Shown: positions 31,046 to 42,360 of the stretch, piece by piece
How the letters are laid out: every line of letters starts with the position of its first letter
How positions within the stretch are numbered: position 1 is the first letter of the stretch
Source: Gracilaria domingensis
Taxonomy: Eukaryota > Rhodophyta > Florideophyceae > Gracilariales > Gracilariaceae
Direction: 5' to 3'
Assembly: GCA_022539475.1 (NCBI GenBank)
Contig: VCMS01000171.1
Span: forward strand, 62,001-126,000
Length of the DNA stretch: 64,000 bases
Made by a program: the position numbers and the translations under genes
Notes under the pieces: model-generated
Seen by the model: only the letters and a program-made list of their open reading frames with translations
Database searches by the model: none
Told to the model about the DNA's origin: nothing

Positions 31046-31072
31046 CAAGTCAATGGGGTCAAGAAACAGGCT

Positions 31073-31639
31073 CTACCAAAAATCCTCAGTTGCTGTGTGT
31101 TGTGCTTCTAATGCATCTGGAATGCGATTAAAAGAATACTGCGCGTGAAATTCTTCTTTCGATTGCATAAGCTCAGTGATCTCAGCATCAGTAATATTTA
31201 AATCACACGTAAGTAACGATGAGTTTGTTTCCTGTGTGCTCTGCAGAACATCGCTGTAGTCATCAGCGTTGAACGATGCGTCAGAGTCATTGATCAACAT
31301 ACAATTTGTCTCATTACGAGCACCTTTGTTTGTTATGATGGACAATGTCGGCTCTTGTCGAATGCCTACATCTCCTTCAAGGCAATCAGCGCTTAAATCT
31401 TTCTCTACCTCTGGCAGTGAATTAAGGTTATGCAGTTGCGAATTGTAATCCTCGGGTGCGGAAAGAGACTCTTCGTCCTGGTCAGGCATTTGCTGAGAGA
31501 GATTCATCGGAGACATTATCATATCGTTTTCTTCATCGCTCAAGCCTGGATCAACTTCACTAGTGCGTTGTTTCCGAATGGGTGAGGGGGTGAACACGCA
31601 CAGTTTTGGCGCAGAACATGGTTTGGTGCGTTCAGGCAT
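31073..31639 (-). CDS. Acidic N-terminal frame upstream of the transposase
   Basis: 188 aa from ATG 31639, acidic and Ser/Asn-rich (DPGLSDEENDMIMSPMN), no domain. Ends in TAG at 31073 and is in frame with the transposase that starts 28 bases downstream. Most simply it is the disordered N-terminal region of the same protein. A separate accessory protein is the alternative. Confidence 0.5.
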   Translation of the reverse strand: MPERTKPCSAPKLCVFTPSPIRKQRTSEVDPGLSDEENDMIMSPMNLSQQMPDQDEESLSAPEDYNSQLHNLNSLPEVEKDLSADCLEGDVGIRQEPTLSIITNKGARNETNCMLINDSDASFNADDYSDVLQSTQETNSSLLTCDLNITDAEITELMQSKEEFHAQYSFNRIPDALEAQHTATEDFW

Positions 31640-31705
31640 GCCGATTGGGAGTGAGAAACTTTTTACGGGTCCCGAGGGGGTAGAAGCCGTGAGTTATTGT
31701 CTCCA

Positions 31706-31965
31706 GCCACACGGCTCTGCGTGAGTGTTGAACGGCGTGAGTGAGCGCACTCTGCTGGCAGCGTGAAGTTCACGCTGCTGCAGAGTGCGCTTCCCACACG
31801 GCTTTGCGTGAGCGTTGAACGGCGTGAGTGAGCGCACTCTGCTCGCAGCGTGAAGTTCACGCTGCTGCGAAGTGATCATCACTCAGGCCCTGCGTAATTC
31901 TCGCAATTCTCGAAAATTCACGCAGGCCCTGAGTGCTCAAATTTGCTCACGCAGCGTGCACCGGG
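31706..31965 (-). repeat. Right terminal inverted repeat
   Basis: Reverse complement of the left end with high identity over the whole length, including both ~85-base subterminal units. High similarity between the two ends argues for a fairly recent insertion. Confidence 0.8.
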
Positions 31966-32221
31966 ATAGATGTGAGTCTCAACTGCATTTGGCAGAACAA
32001 TGGGTGCATCCAGAAATACCCAAAACCCCATCCCATCAAAACTTTGGCGTTGTTAAGAAAACCCGAAGTACAAAGCGACCCAGAATTGGGCGCCAATCTC
32101 AGGAACAGTAACACCGTATGTCGGTTAAGATTCCTCTGCGTTTTTGCGTCTCAATAACTTACATCTACACCGCAATAGTCCAAGCCAGCAAAGCTTCTGT
32201 TGATTGCCTTTCGTACCCATC

Positions 32222-33034
32222 ATGACTATAACACAAGACGTTATTCCAGCATTCTCTTCCTTAAACCCCAAGCCACCTGATCAGAGCAAACCCAAACCTG
32301 CAAAGCAATCGTCAAAACTTCGCCCAAAAACGAAACAAAGGGGCAAACTGAAGTACCTAACTACAGCAAAAATAATTTAAAAATGCTGCTTAACATTGTG
32401 GAGGCCGTAGAACCAATTGGCGCCAACATGTGACCAATTTTTGCCAATAAGTATGTAGAGTATACGAAAGAAGAAAGCAGACCAGTACGTGATCATAAAG
32501 CTTTGAAGAACAAGTACAAAAAACTGTGTTGAACAAAGAGGAAAACTGGTAACTCGACTTGCCCCCCGGCTGTGCGCAGAGCCAAACACATTGCGCGAGA
32601 CATACAAGCGAAAATTGTGGCAATGGTTTCAGATGACGACAAAAGTCGAGTAGAGACGTAGCAGCGATGATGTTGATTCCGGCACGAACCGTGAAGCAGG
32701 CAGTGCAGTTCTAACTTTAGGTGAAAGTGAGAACAAGCGTCGACTGGGAACAGGTGGTTTGGCGAGCAATGAAAAGAAGGCGGAGAATGTTCTGGTGGAC
32801 AAGGTCGATGCCATGACAGGCTTTAATGGTATCATGGCAAACTCGATGCAGTCCTCTAGTGCCTAAACCGTTAACAATGACGGTTTCGCTGTCAGTCAAG
32901 TCGCGGTGAAGGAGGAGCTTTTATCCGTAAAGGAGAAGATGAACAGGAACATGGAGGAGACGAAGTCGATGATTGCAGGCATGAATACAGTTCTTATGCA
33001 GCTCTCCAACACCCTTGCAGAGAACACCCGTTAG
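32222..33034 (+). pseudogene. Myb/SANT-like gene of the Harbinger element
   Basis: One frame from ATG 32222 carries the conserved SANT-type core with in-frame stops: KMLLNIVEAVEPIGANM, then FANKYVEYTKEESRPVRDHK, ALKNKYKKL, and TGNSTCPPAVRRAKHIARDI. This string is typical of the trihelix/Myb-like proteins (DUF6818 type) linked with Harbinger elements. The 3' half moves to another frame after ~32670 and ends with an acidic, coiled segment (KEKMNRNMEETKSMIAG) at TAG 33032-33034. Visible damage: several stops, at least one at a position where a Trp would fit (TGG to TGA), and one frame change. Confidence 0.7.
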
Positions 33035-33090
33035 AGCTTCAAGAAGTAATGCGATCGTCGAGAACGGTTTTATTCCGTCAGGGTTTTCGC

Positions 33091-33183
33091 TCGCGCGGGC
33101 CTTGCCCTGCGGGGTAAAGTCGGCTTCATTGCTCGGAGGCTCGCAATGGCGGACTTTACCCGTCCGGCAAGAACCCGCGCTCA
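33091..33183. repeat. Foldback hairpin between the convergent Harbinger genes
   Basis: Left arm gctcgcgcgggccttgccct... ggtaaagtcggcttcattgc, right arm gcaatggcggactttaccc ...ggcaagaacccgcgctc, separated by ~10 bases. Arms of ~42 bases pair with few mismatches. The transposase stop (33181-33183) falls at its outer edge, so it could act as a shared 3'-end signal for both genes. Confidence 0.75.
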
Positions 33184-34373
33184 CTCTTCAAGAGCGGTAA
33201 GGTAGGTAGTTGCGATCTGATTGCGGCCCATTAAACGCGTGCGGCCGTTCAGTAAACGACACGCTATCTCAATAATCATGCTTTGCAGCTTTGCGTCCTT
33301 CGGTAGTACCGTCTTGAGGCGTTGAAACGGCCTTTTAAGGCTCGTATGCCCCATTCGGCACTCTGTCGTTCACTTGGCATTATGCGCTGCATAATCGCAT
33401 CTATGGCAACCAGTTCCGCAGACTGCGGGATGTCGCTGGTTTCGTTCGCTTTCCGTGCGCGCAGTATTTTTGTGTTCGTACACCTGACGTTGTTAACAAA
33501 CTCTGTGTCGCCGAGAATAGCCATGCCTGGGGGAGTCCTTTTGTCGCTGAGCTTGGGATAATAAACGCCCGAAACAGCGGCTAACTTGTTGTCATGCCAA
33601 CTGCAGGGAAAGTTTATAGCAGCGTGTATGATTTCCGCAAAGACGTTGAAGACAAAGAGATTAGTGACTTTCTCCTGTTGCAAATACGCTTCATAGAACG
33701 CGTTTTGTAGGTTAGCGTCGCTGTAGGTTTGAAATTTGCACCTTTCCCCATCTGTAATGCCAAAACCGCCGCGAAGAAGTGGACCGTTGGTCCGATTGTT
33801 TTCCATTAGAGCGGCAGACTGTCTCATTTCATCGACATTGGGTCATCGTATGGCAAAAGAAGAAGCATTAGTACTACGCAGTGCTTTCTGCAATACTAGT
33901 AGAGAGTACTTTAGCCATTCTGTTAAAGATGACGGGTCTGGACCACAGAAGACAGACAACTGCGCTGTGGTTGAGGACGTTTTCATGTAATGCAGCGCAA
34001 GTGCGAGCAATACGGTGGAAGACAGAAGTGACTTTCTCCCTCGTTTGTCTTCGCTCTTTCGATACGGACTCCCACAGTTGCATTGCGATCTGTGGGTCTC
34101 AAACAGCGCCAGAATTGTGTCGTGAAACACCCTTTTGTTGAAGTTGGTTGCAGAGATGTAGTCGTCGTTTGTTCCTCGGCTCAACATCTGTTGCCAAGGT
34201 GTGCGTCTTGTGCCGTCATTGGTGGGGTGAAGCAGATCTTGACGCGTATGCTTTGCTGCTCTGTGCGAGCAACGCTTTGATTGTCGCATAGAGATGCTCA
34301 GAATCACGGCAATTGTTGTGATTACGGCGCTGAATGCCGCATTGATGGCAGCTTTTTCGCAATTGTGCGTCAT
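33181..34373 (-). pseudogene. PIF/Harbinger DDE transposase
   Basis: Starts at ATG 34373 and ends at 33181. N-terminal half: FNKRVFHDTILALFETHR and STVLLALALHYMKTSST, the helical region seen in DDE_Tnp_4 proteins. Core: LFVFNVFAEIIHAAINFPCSWHDNKL, where INFPxSWHD holds a catalytic Asp, then GMAILGDTEFV (second Asp) and PSERQSAEWGIRALKGRF (catalytic Glu). One TGA interrupts the frame at ~33843 (a Trp position by context), and one frame change near 33320 precedes the C-terminus (RLKTVLPKDAKLQSMIIEI). Otherwise well preserved. Confidence 0.85.
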
Positions 34374-34556
34374 TGCGAAAGTCACGAGACGTCAAGTCTT
34401 CCTTTATTCCAGTGTTGGACGGTTTGGGGGTTTGACATCACCCGAGAAGGTGATTTCAAACGGCCAATTTTGGCGGAACGCTGGACAAAATTCTCGGCTT
34501 TTCATTGGACTAAATTTGGCAGGCTGGCTCTTTGATGTTTCCTGGATGCACCCAAT

Positions 34557-35524
34557 AGATGCTCTAGAAACAAGAAAGTCGCTACTCTTCGTACGCATTT
34601 TCTTGTAGAAATTCTCAAAACCAGCCAGTTTTGGGTGAACATTTTTTATGCTATCCTTAGCCTTCTCACTCAACCTCGTTCGATGTAGATCACTCAAATT
34701 AGTAAATACTGTGGGCTACTGACAATACATTATCAGTCTTCTTCCATTTGCAGTAACATGCAAAGATATCGAATCACTTTCAACTCCGGTAGGAAGCAAA
34801 ATTGCAAAAAAATTCGGCTTTGTTGCTGAAAGTGTCTCTTCCCATTCAGAAAAAGAAAACATCGGCTTAATCTTCTCATTACGCTAATCAAAAATAAGTT
34901 CTACATCGGACTCCAAGAAAAAACCATCATCACCTTTGTCTTTCATATTCTAAAACGCTTAATAGGAGTTACTGTGTCTACATCATTCTATCATCGTGCC
35001 CCGATCTCACTTCCAGAAGCGGTCCAGTTCTTTTCTGCAAAACAGTTAGTCAATGGAATAATAAAAAAAATGAGTAGGATACATACTTCTTGGCAAATTC
35101 AAACTTCTGCAAACCCAGTTATACGCAGTCCAAAATTTGTCGAGTTTTTAATGCGTAAAAAGATCTTCTAGCTTGTGTACGTAACTACATGATTCCTTCC
35201 GAGACCGTGCGTTAGTCTCGAGAAAATGACGTAAGCGCTTTATCCCATGTGCCCTCTCTGAAAGCTTAGGAAGACGTTTCACTCGTGGAATGCTGACGTC
35301 GGTGGCACGGACGGACGGATCAAAGGATAATTCTCTACGGTTCTTAATGGTAGAGCGAGTAAAAATGCTCGATTGTTTGTAAAGCCACAAATATTATTAA
35401 ATCCTTTTACCTGAATAAATGCTGCAACACATGAGAGCTTTGGTCGATCGCTCCACATTCTGATCGAATTTTTAAATTTGATCAAACGATCAATGCTACT
35501 TTGACGACCAAAAAGGGGTGGTAA
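34557..35524. other. Spacer without recognised genes
   Basis: Nearly 1 kb of AT-rich sequence between the Harbinger and copia elements. A 97-codon minus-strand frame near 34404-34697 overlaps the Harbinger right end and has no recognisable features. Confidence 0.5.
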
Positions 35525-35809
35525 TGTAGCATAGCGTACAGAGAGACACGCGCTGTGCACGCGTGTCTCAAGCGAGAGTGAGCTCGAGCTGCTCACACAG
35601 TTCGAGGAGCTCGCACCGCTGTGGACTCTAGACAATGAAGTTGAGGCTGTCCGGCCCCGGAGAAGGCCCTCCGGAGGTCCGGACAGATGGGAAACTTCGT
35701 CCCGGGAACGTTTCTTCTGCAGCGACGATGACGCGAACAGACGACGTTTGCTCTATTGTGTACAACGAGCACGCTCCAGTTTACACGGCGTACAATAGTT
35801 ATGGGCCCA
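35525..35809 (+). repeat. 5' LTR of the copia element
   Basis: About 285 bp beginning TGTAGCATAGCG. Contains a GC-rich palindromic stretch (gtccggccccggagaagg ... ctccggaggtccggac). The flank before it, GGTAA, resembles GGTAG after the 3' LTR (4 of 5), a plausible worn target duplication. Confidence 0.8.
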
Positions 35810-38214
35810 GGGCCATCGTCGTCAAAAATGTCTAATTCGCATGATATCCATCAGTTAGATGCTGCCAAAGATCTACTACAGTGGCGTCGGGATATTTCAC
35901 ACTGGGTTTACACAGTTCGTATTGCGGCAGAAAATGGACCGGACAAGAAGTATAAAACGATGATGTTTACAATTCTTGGAAGGCTTCTCGTGGAACATGG
36001 TCTACCGGCCGCACAGAAGGGCATACTTGAAGAAGCTCAAGCGAAGAGAAAGATCGATTTCCTTCAAGAAGACCAAATCCAAGCCGTACAGTAAATCGTG
36101 GACCTTGTCGCTGTGGACCCACGGATAGCGATGATGAATAGACTCATCTCGTCACTCCACAAAGTTTCTAATTGCCGCCGCAAGACCAACGAAGATTTGG
36201 ATGTTTTTGTCGACCGCCTTCGAGGACTCGCTTTTCAGCACCGTATCCATGCCTGCTTCGAGTCTTCAACCAATATTGGTGACGTTCTAGCGATTACGTT
36301 GATCAACAACGGAAAGCTTTTCGAACACACGCTCCACAATGCTGTCTTGCAGCTCTTTTCGCAAGCGCAATCTCATGCCAAACAGGGGCACACAGCGGTT
36401 GATGGTGGTCTTGTTCCCTACTCTGTAATTCAAAAGATCAGCGAGATATCGGATTCTTTGGTTGGAACTTTGGAGCCTGTACCGATTCCTGAAACAATGA
36501 AAGATATGCAGTCTCACTTCCAGGTGTATAAGAGAAAGGTTAAGGAAGCGTCGGATGCAATGGCCTTGCAACTACCGCGTCTGCCAGAGAAGAAAGGAGA
36601 TAGTAGCCCCGAAAATATTACGGCAATCGCAAAACCGGCGGCTCTTCGTGTTGTACTACATCTGGATGATGCTGTTTCCGTTTTGTATTCGCTCTCATCC
36701 ACAACCAAGCAGGCTTCCAACGAACTTTGCCGTAATGATATCAAGGCCGTTGTGCAGCAGCGAGTGCATAAGGCTCTTCTTTCTTATGGTGTTCAAGCTT
36801 CTGACCAGCAACCTCACCAGTCGGAGTCTTTCCCTTCAAGTGGGAACGAAACGAAGAACAAGAAAAAACGAGCTTCTTCGGAGCACTCTAATCGCGGGGG
36901 AAGCAATTCGGATCTCCTACAAGCGTCAGAACTCGATGAGAAGCTTTTGTTTTGACTATTTCTCCACGCAGCACTACCGTAATTCAAAGGAGTGCAGTTT
37001 CACAGAGGGCGAGGCTTACCTTCAACGAATGGTGCGCCTTGGAAAGGAGTCATCTGAGAAGAACCCACAACTTGAGGGGGTTTTTCGGAGAGACTCCACG
37101 CCTTCGAGCGCCATTCGAGCTTAATTTGTATGCGTGGAACCGCTGGATTGAAGGCAGATCCTAGTGACCCGAAACCCGATTCTCGATATTGGATCCCCCC
37201 GAAGTGTTGGTGCAGTGCAATCATGGGGTCCGTACTGCCTCTGCACTTGGTATTCCGTTTAAGCTCCGGCTCCTCGATCGAGAACCATTCTACCATGGTT
37301 ACGGTGTTAATTGCGATGATGCACGGCTGACGTTCGCTATATGGGATCTCCCGCCCACGGATGCTGATGGCCATCGGAGCACCCTACCCTTCTACATGGT
37401 GGAGGGGGATGGCCTGCTTCTAGTCGGAAACAATCTTTTCCATCAGTTTCATTTGCTTGGGAGCGAGAACCTCATGGTGGTTCCGCTGGGAGTGCTCTCG
37501 GCGTCAGAACTACGTCTCCAAACATATAGCTCACGTATCCGCGGTGACCCAGAAGATACCGTAAGGACTTGGTTCCTGGAGGTGCCATTTACCAGTGAAG
37601 CAATTAGCTTCTACTTCGCCTCTTATCAGAGTCTCGTTACAAAGACTACGGTTCGAGTGCTGAAAGAGAAGTATCCGGATCACAAATTGTGCCGGTGCTT
37701 CCCCGCAAAACTTCACGGCTTCACTCATATGCCAATTGATGATATGCGGAAGATCTGCCGACGTGCCGGTGTTCTCACTCCGGTGCTCTCACTCCGGTGC
37801 TTGAGCAGTCTCCGAAAGCTGTGGTGAAGATATGCGCGACCTGTCGGTCCACAGGGAGACCCTTGTTCTCGAGAAAGGGTTCGTTCCGAAGCCTTCTCGT
37901 CCCATTCAACAACCATGTCCAGCTTGACTTTTTCTCCATCTCGGAGATGGACAATATCCCAATTCTTCATATGGTGAATTTCTCTTCAGCATACTCCGTA
38001 ATAGTTACGCTGGACACTAGGGAGCTGACTGAGACCAAGGCCGCTTTCGAGCAGAATTGGATTAATATCCATGGGCCTCCTTCCTCGCTTTCTGGGGATC
38101 GTGAGTTTGACAAGGCGACGTTCAAGGACTTTCTGACTGCTCACTCTATCAAATTTGAGCCCCATCCTCCACGAAGGCATAACAAAATGGGTGTAGTAGA
38201 GTCCAAGAACCCCA

Positions 38215-38760
38215 GAGAAGTATACAGATGCTCGAATGACACCCCGTAGATTTGATATCCGGATGTCTTTTGCATATCATTTGGATATCTTACGTATATC
38301 CATGATATTCCTGTGACATCCAGTAGATGTGACAGATGATGTACGAAATGATACTTTGATGCCCTTGAGACATGCATCAACTACTTTGAAAGATATAAAA
38401 GTAGATATGACGAATGATTTCGAAAACCAAAGTTGCTCCCATTGGAATTGCTCGGACATTACTCGGACATCCAGAAATCAGACGAATATCATTGGTGTGG
38501 ATATTGTGAGCATTGTAGTGTATTCTATGTACATCGACAGTATATCCAACTTCGAAAATCAGATGGATACCCGAGAAATCACTCGGATATCCAAAGCATA
38601 TCTAACGAATATCAAGCGGATGTCAAAGTGTTTCTCTGAGAACCAAGTCGTTGGGCTTATAGCCACAAGACTCTTGCGAGATGCCAGATACTTCTCGGCT
38701 GTATAAAAACCCCGTTCACGTACATGTAGATTCTCTCTCGTGCTAATTTTCTCAGAAACT
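38215..38760. mobile_element. AT-rich insertion inside the copia integrase region
   Basis: About 0.55 kb of sequence of different composition, with recurring GATATCC/GGATAT motifs and a TATA-like box (tataaaaacccc at ~38702) near its right end. The flanking integrase sequence resumes at ~38763. The promoter-like right end makes a solo LTR of another element plausible, but I could not fix its ends. Confidence 0.45.
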
Positions 38761-40770
38761 GCATGTATGAAGCTGGCAAATTGAGCAGTTTCGAGCTTGT
38801 TCGTGGGTGTACCCCTAGCATTATCGGTCTCCTACAGTCTAAAACGACCGAAGAACTTATCGATTCAGACCAGTATCAGGTGACAAAAAGAACGATACTG
38901 ACTCTCGAGAAAACCAGAAGCCCTCATGTTCTATCTCATGTACACTTTCCGAGGAATACGATCCTCCACTACTTCAAGAGAGGCCAAACATCGGTGACTG
39001 GAAGGTCGGATTTGTCAAAGAAGCTCAGGAACACTCACTTCTGCTGTCCTCCAATGAGCACCATCACGGGCCGAGTATCCGTGCGACTCACGAAGATGTC
39101 CGACTAGTGCTTACCTCCGCTCTTCTGGTAGAATTGCACAGTATGGGATACACTTCGCCACTATCACATGGAATAGTGGATACAGCAGAAGATTCTTCAG
39201 AAGATCTCCCAGAGCCAATAAGTTGCCAAGCGACGCCTAAGCCACACCAGTCGACTGTGCATCGAAGGTCAAATGAGGTGCCTGTTGACTTTCTTCGGAG
39301 CAACGATGAAGACACACTATGGTCCTACCGCCCGAATGTTCGTTCGTTCCTTCCAGGTGAGAAGCCGAAAGTAGTGGACCTGCCAGACAGGGATATTGGT
39401 CCACCTTATGATCCACCGCGTCCTGAAAAGGATATTGGAGACACCGCTGTGCAGAACATCGCTCCTCCCTTGCAGTTGCAGTCAACTGAACAGGACATTC
39501 TCAACAACGCCATGCAAGTCCTTGGCAAGGAGCAAGTGTCAGAGTTCGGTACTCAGTTCCTTCCACGATGGGTGGTTGACAAGGCAATTGAGAAGGAGAA
39601 GGCGGTGTACAAAGGACGATATAGGCAAGTTCGTCGATCATCCCTCCCGAAACATGCCCACATCGTCGCCTCTTACCACATCTTTCACCTGAAAGATGAC
39701 AGTGAGAATGGTGCCCTGCGCCTTAAGTGCCGATTGGACCCTCATGAGAATCGAGACAAGAAGAAGGAAGACATAAGGAAAGATTCGTCTTCTGCTCAAT
39801 TTCCCGTTATACGGACGGTGTTGTCCACAGCGGCCACTCTCGGTCTTTCTTTGGCCACCATTGATATCAAGGGAGCTTTTCTTAAAGGCGGTGAATTTAC
39901 GCGAGACATCTACATAGTCCCTTCCAAGGGTTGGGCAGAGCCAAGCCATATTTGGAAACTCTGAGCTCCAACCTACGGGCTCGTCGATTCCGGACGCCTT
40001 TAGCAATTCACACTCGAGAAATGGTTGGCAGAGAACAAAGTAGAGCAAGCACCTGGACTTTCGCAACTATTTGTTCTCCAGAACAAAGACGGCTCCACAA
40101 GGCTAGTGATCGTTAAATTGGTCGATGGTATGCTCTTATCCATGCTCATGCCAGACCCCCAATTCTTTCACGCTAATATCATCAGAACATTTACCGTTGG
40201 TAAGTTCGATACTGCGGAGAAACTCATCTTCAACCGACTTCGGATCCTGCAACACGAATATAAGTCCATTTCAGTGAACATGGAAGAGCATATGAGTGGC
40301 TTCCCATCACAAGGGAGCGATGCAAGTGTTACAATTCACGATGTACATTAGATGAGAGGACGGCTTTTCTTGGGCTGACCGGTTCCCTTAATTTCTTCGG
40401 CCATGGGATGCTATCGCAAGCTTCCTTCGCCACTAGCTATTTGCAGCAAAGAACAGCCGAGCTGGTGGTCTCCGAGCTCATCCTCGCAAACCAAGTTCTG
40501 GGAAAGATCCTAGCTCCAAAGCCCGAGTTCACATACCGTCTTTTTGCCTCCCTAAACACTGCTGCGCGATATCTCGCTTTCTCGGAAGCTAGCCAAGGAA
40601 AAAGGTCATATGGAGAAACGGGTTATATCTCGGGGCTTTTTATGCAAGCGGGGGGTGGGAGTGCTACTGCTCTCTTCCACGCACTAGACTGGGCGACTTC
40701 GAAGCAATCGAGAGTTTCCTTCAGTTCGATCAGAGCCGAGATTCTCGCCGCTGCACTTGTAGTATTATGA

Positions 40771-41215
40771 GCCTTAGGCTTGGTTCCCGATGATCGGTCA
40801 TTGCTGGTATGTGGATGGTGGTCCACAGGTTGTAGGCGTGGGGCTTTGACGGCCCCCATAGGTTCATTTCTTCCTAACTTGTATTATTTGTACCATAGGT
40901 AGTATAGTTAGTACACGTAATGCACTGGGTTGCAGTGCACTACTCCAGAGGTTGAGGCGCCTCGCAGCGGATACTTAGGCCGCTCGAGCTGCGCCTCCCT
41001 CCTGTGGTAAAAGTAATAGACCCCTTGGCAACTATCTGACCCCATAGGTTATCAAGTACCAAGAACGTTAAGGTTTTCAAGCCACCGCTACGTCGCTCTC
41101 CATTTCCTGTAGGCATGACCGAAAGCTATCGCCTATTGCACCTTTTTACCAGTTGTCTCGCCGTTGGCTTCTCATCCTCGGGACCGTTTCTACCGTGGTT
41201 AGTGACCCGTGCCAC
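40771..41215. mobile_element. Insertion inside the copia RNase H region
   Basis: About 0.45 kb of non-coding sequence between two parts of the RNase H domain. Contains a short inverted pair (gtaatgcactgggttgcagtgcac) and a GCCTC-rich palindromic patch. Nature unknown. Confidence 0.4.
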
Positions 41216-42360
41216 TATACTACAGCAATCTCAGCTGACCGTGGAGCTTCAATTTCAAGCTCCATCGTGATGATATACTGTACGACGAAGACTCTTCCGC
41301 TCGTCTTAACGGTGGATTTCGAAGATCTGTATTGTACCATAACCGCTCTACACGAAGACACAGATTATCGCCTTCGCCCCACCGTCGCACGGCTCAGGGA
41401 CTTTTTTGAGACTGGAGAGATATCCATTCTTCAATGGATTCAAGGCTCGCTAAATCTCGCAGACACGTTGACGAAGTGGAATGTGATCATGTTTCGCAAA
41501 CTGAACGAGGTTATGTGCGATGAAATTATTAAGGAGAATGTCTTTCAGAACGCCAAGAGGGTCTCGAGCGCAATGGCATAATCGATGGGTGGAGGTTTTA
41601 CTTGGGATAACCTCATATCTCTTGATTTGTCTTCACTCCCTTGAAGCTCCCCCCAAAGTTAAGCCTACAAAGCTCCATAACCCTCACTCCGTCTCCCGTT
41701 CCTCCGAAACAGCTGCACAACGCTTCGTCGGAGAGTTCCATCGGAAGCGCTTCAACCGCATCTAGTACTTCTGACCTCTCGGCGTCAACGCAGACAGGTG
41801 GTCGGCATTCCTAGCTCCAAGAGGCACAATATACACACCGAATGTTTGTCCGACTATCCATCGTAGTTTGTTCACCTCTTTCGGTATCGCCTTGATTCGC
41901 TCGAGTTGCAGGATTTCGAGGTTTTGCTTTAACCATCTCCCAGCGTGGGTGATATTCATGAACCCAGGTAAGCTGGAGGAAAAAATTGTAAACTTGGTAA
42001 AACGATGGCCGAAAAAACGAGAAACAGCATTGATGACAGACGTCTGCACACAAAAAAAAATCTGTGTTCGATATCATCATCGTCTAATTATGTACGTGGT
42101 ATTTCCGTGTGCAGTTAAAGCGAAGCCGGTGGCCAGGACTAGCGGTCCGCACAGGTGTTCTTGGATGAGCAACATAATAGTGGTCTAAAGCGTCGATTGC
42201 ATGAGGAGTCCGACGGAGTGCTAGTGAAACCCGATTCCCAACTCTGCGGATTTCGCAATGCAGCGGTCTATGCCAGATGCCTTACAGCATCATAGCAGCA
42301 TTGAGTCCAGGATCGGCAATGCTCTTTAGGGCCACGCCGTTCTAGCTCCATTGGGGCTCG

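Larger units (their letters stand above)
26204..31965 (-). mobile_element. 5.76 kb DNA transposon of unplaced superfamily, long TIRs
   Basis: Bounded by terminal inverted repeats of ~254-260 bp that start CCC(C/G)GTGCACGCTGCG and are flanked by a perfect 4-bp direct repeat ATAG (26200-26203 and 31966-31969). All internal genes read on the minus strand: a 188-codon frame, a 721-aa transposase-like protein, and a 3' frame of ~288 codons. A solo LTR (27820-28577) is inserted between transposase and the 3' frame. The CCC ends and 4-bp duplication recall piggyBac, but that superfamily duplicates TTAA, so placement stays open. Confidence 0.75.
32002..34553 (+). mobile_element. Two-gene PIF/Harbinger transposon
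   Basis: 2552 bp. Ends are inverted: left GGGTGCATCCAGAAATACCC, right end's reverse complement GGGTGCATCCAGGAAACATC (first 12 bases identical). Flanked by direct 3-bp duplications AAT (31999-32001, 34554-34556), the length expected for PIF/Harbinger. It carries a Myb/SANT-like gene on + and a DDE transposase on -, converging on a hairpin at ~33091-33183. The two-protein arrangement is the hallmark of this superfamily. Both genes carry stops, so the copy is inactive. Confidence 0.85.
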
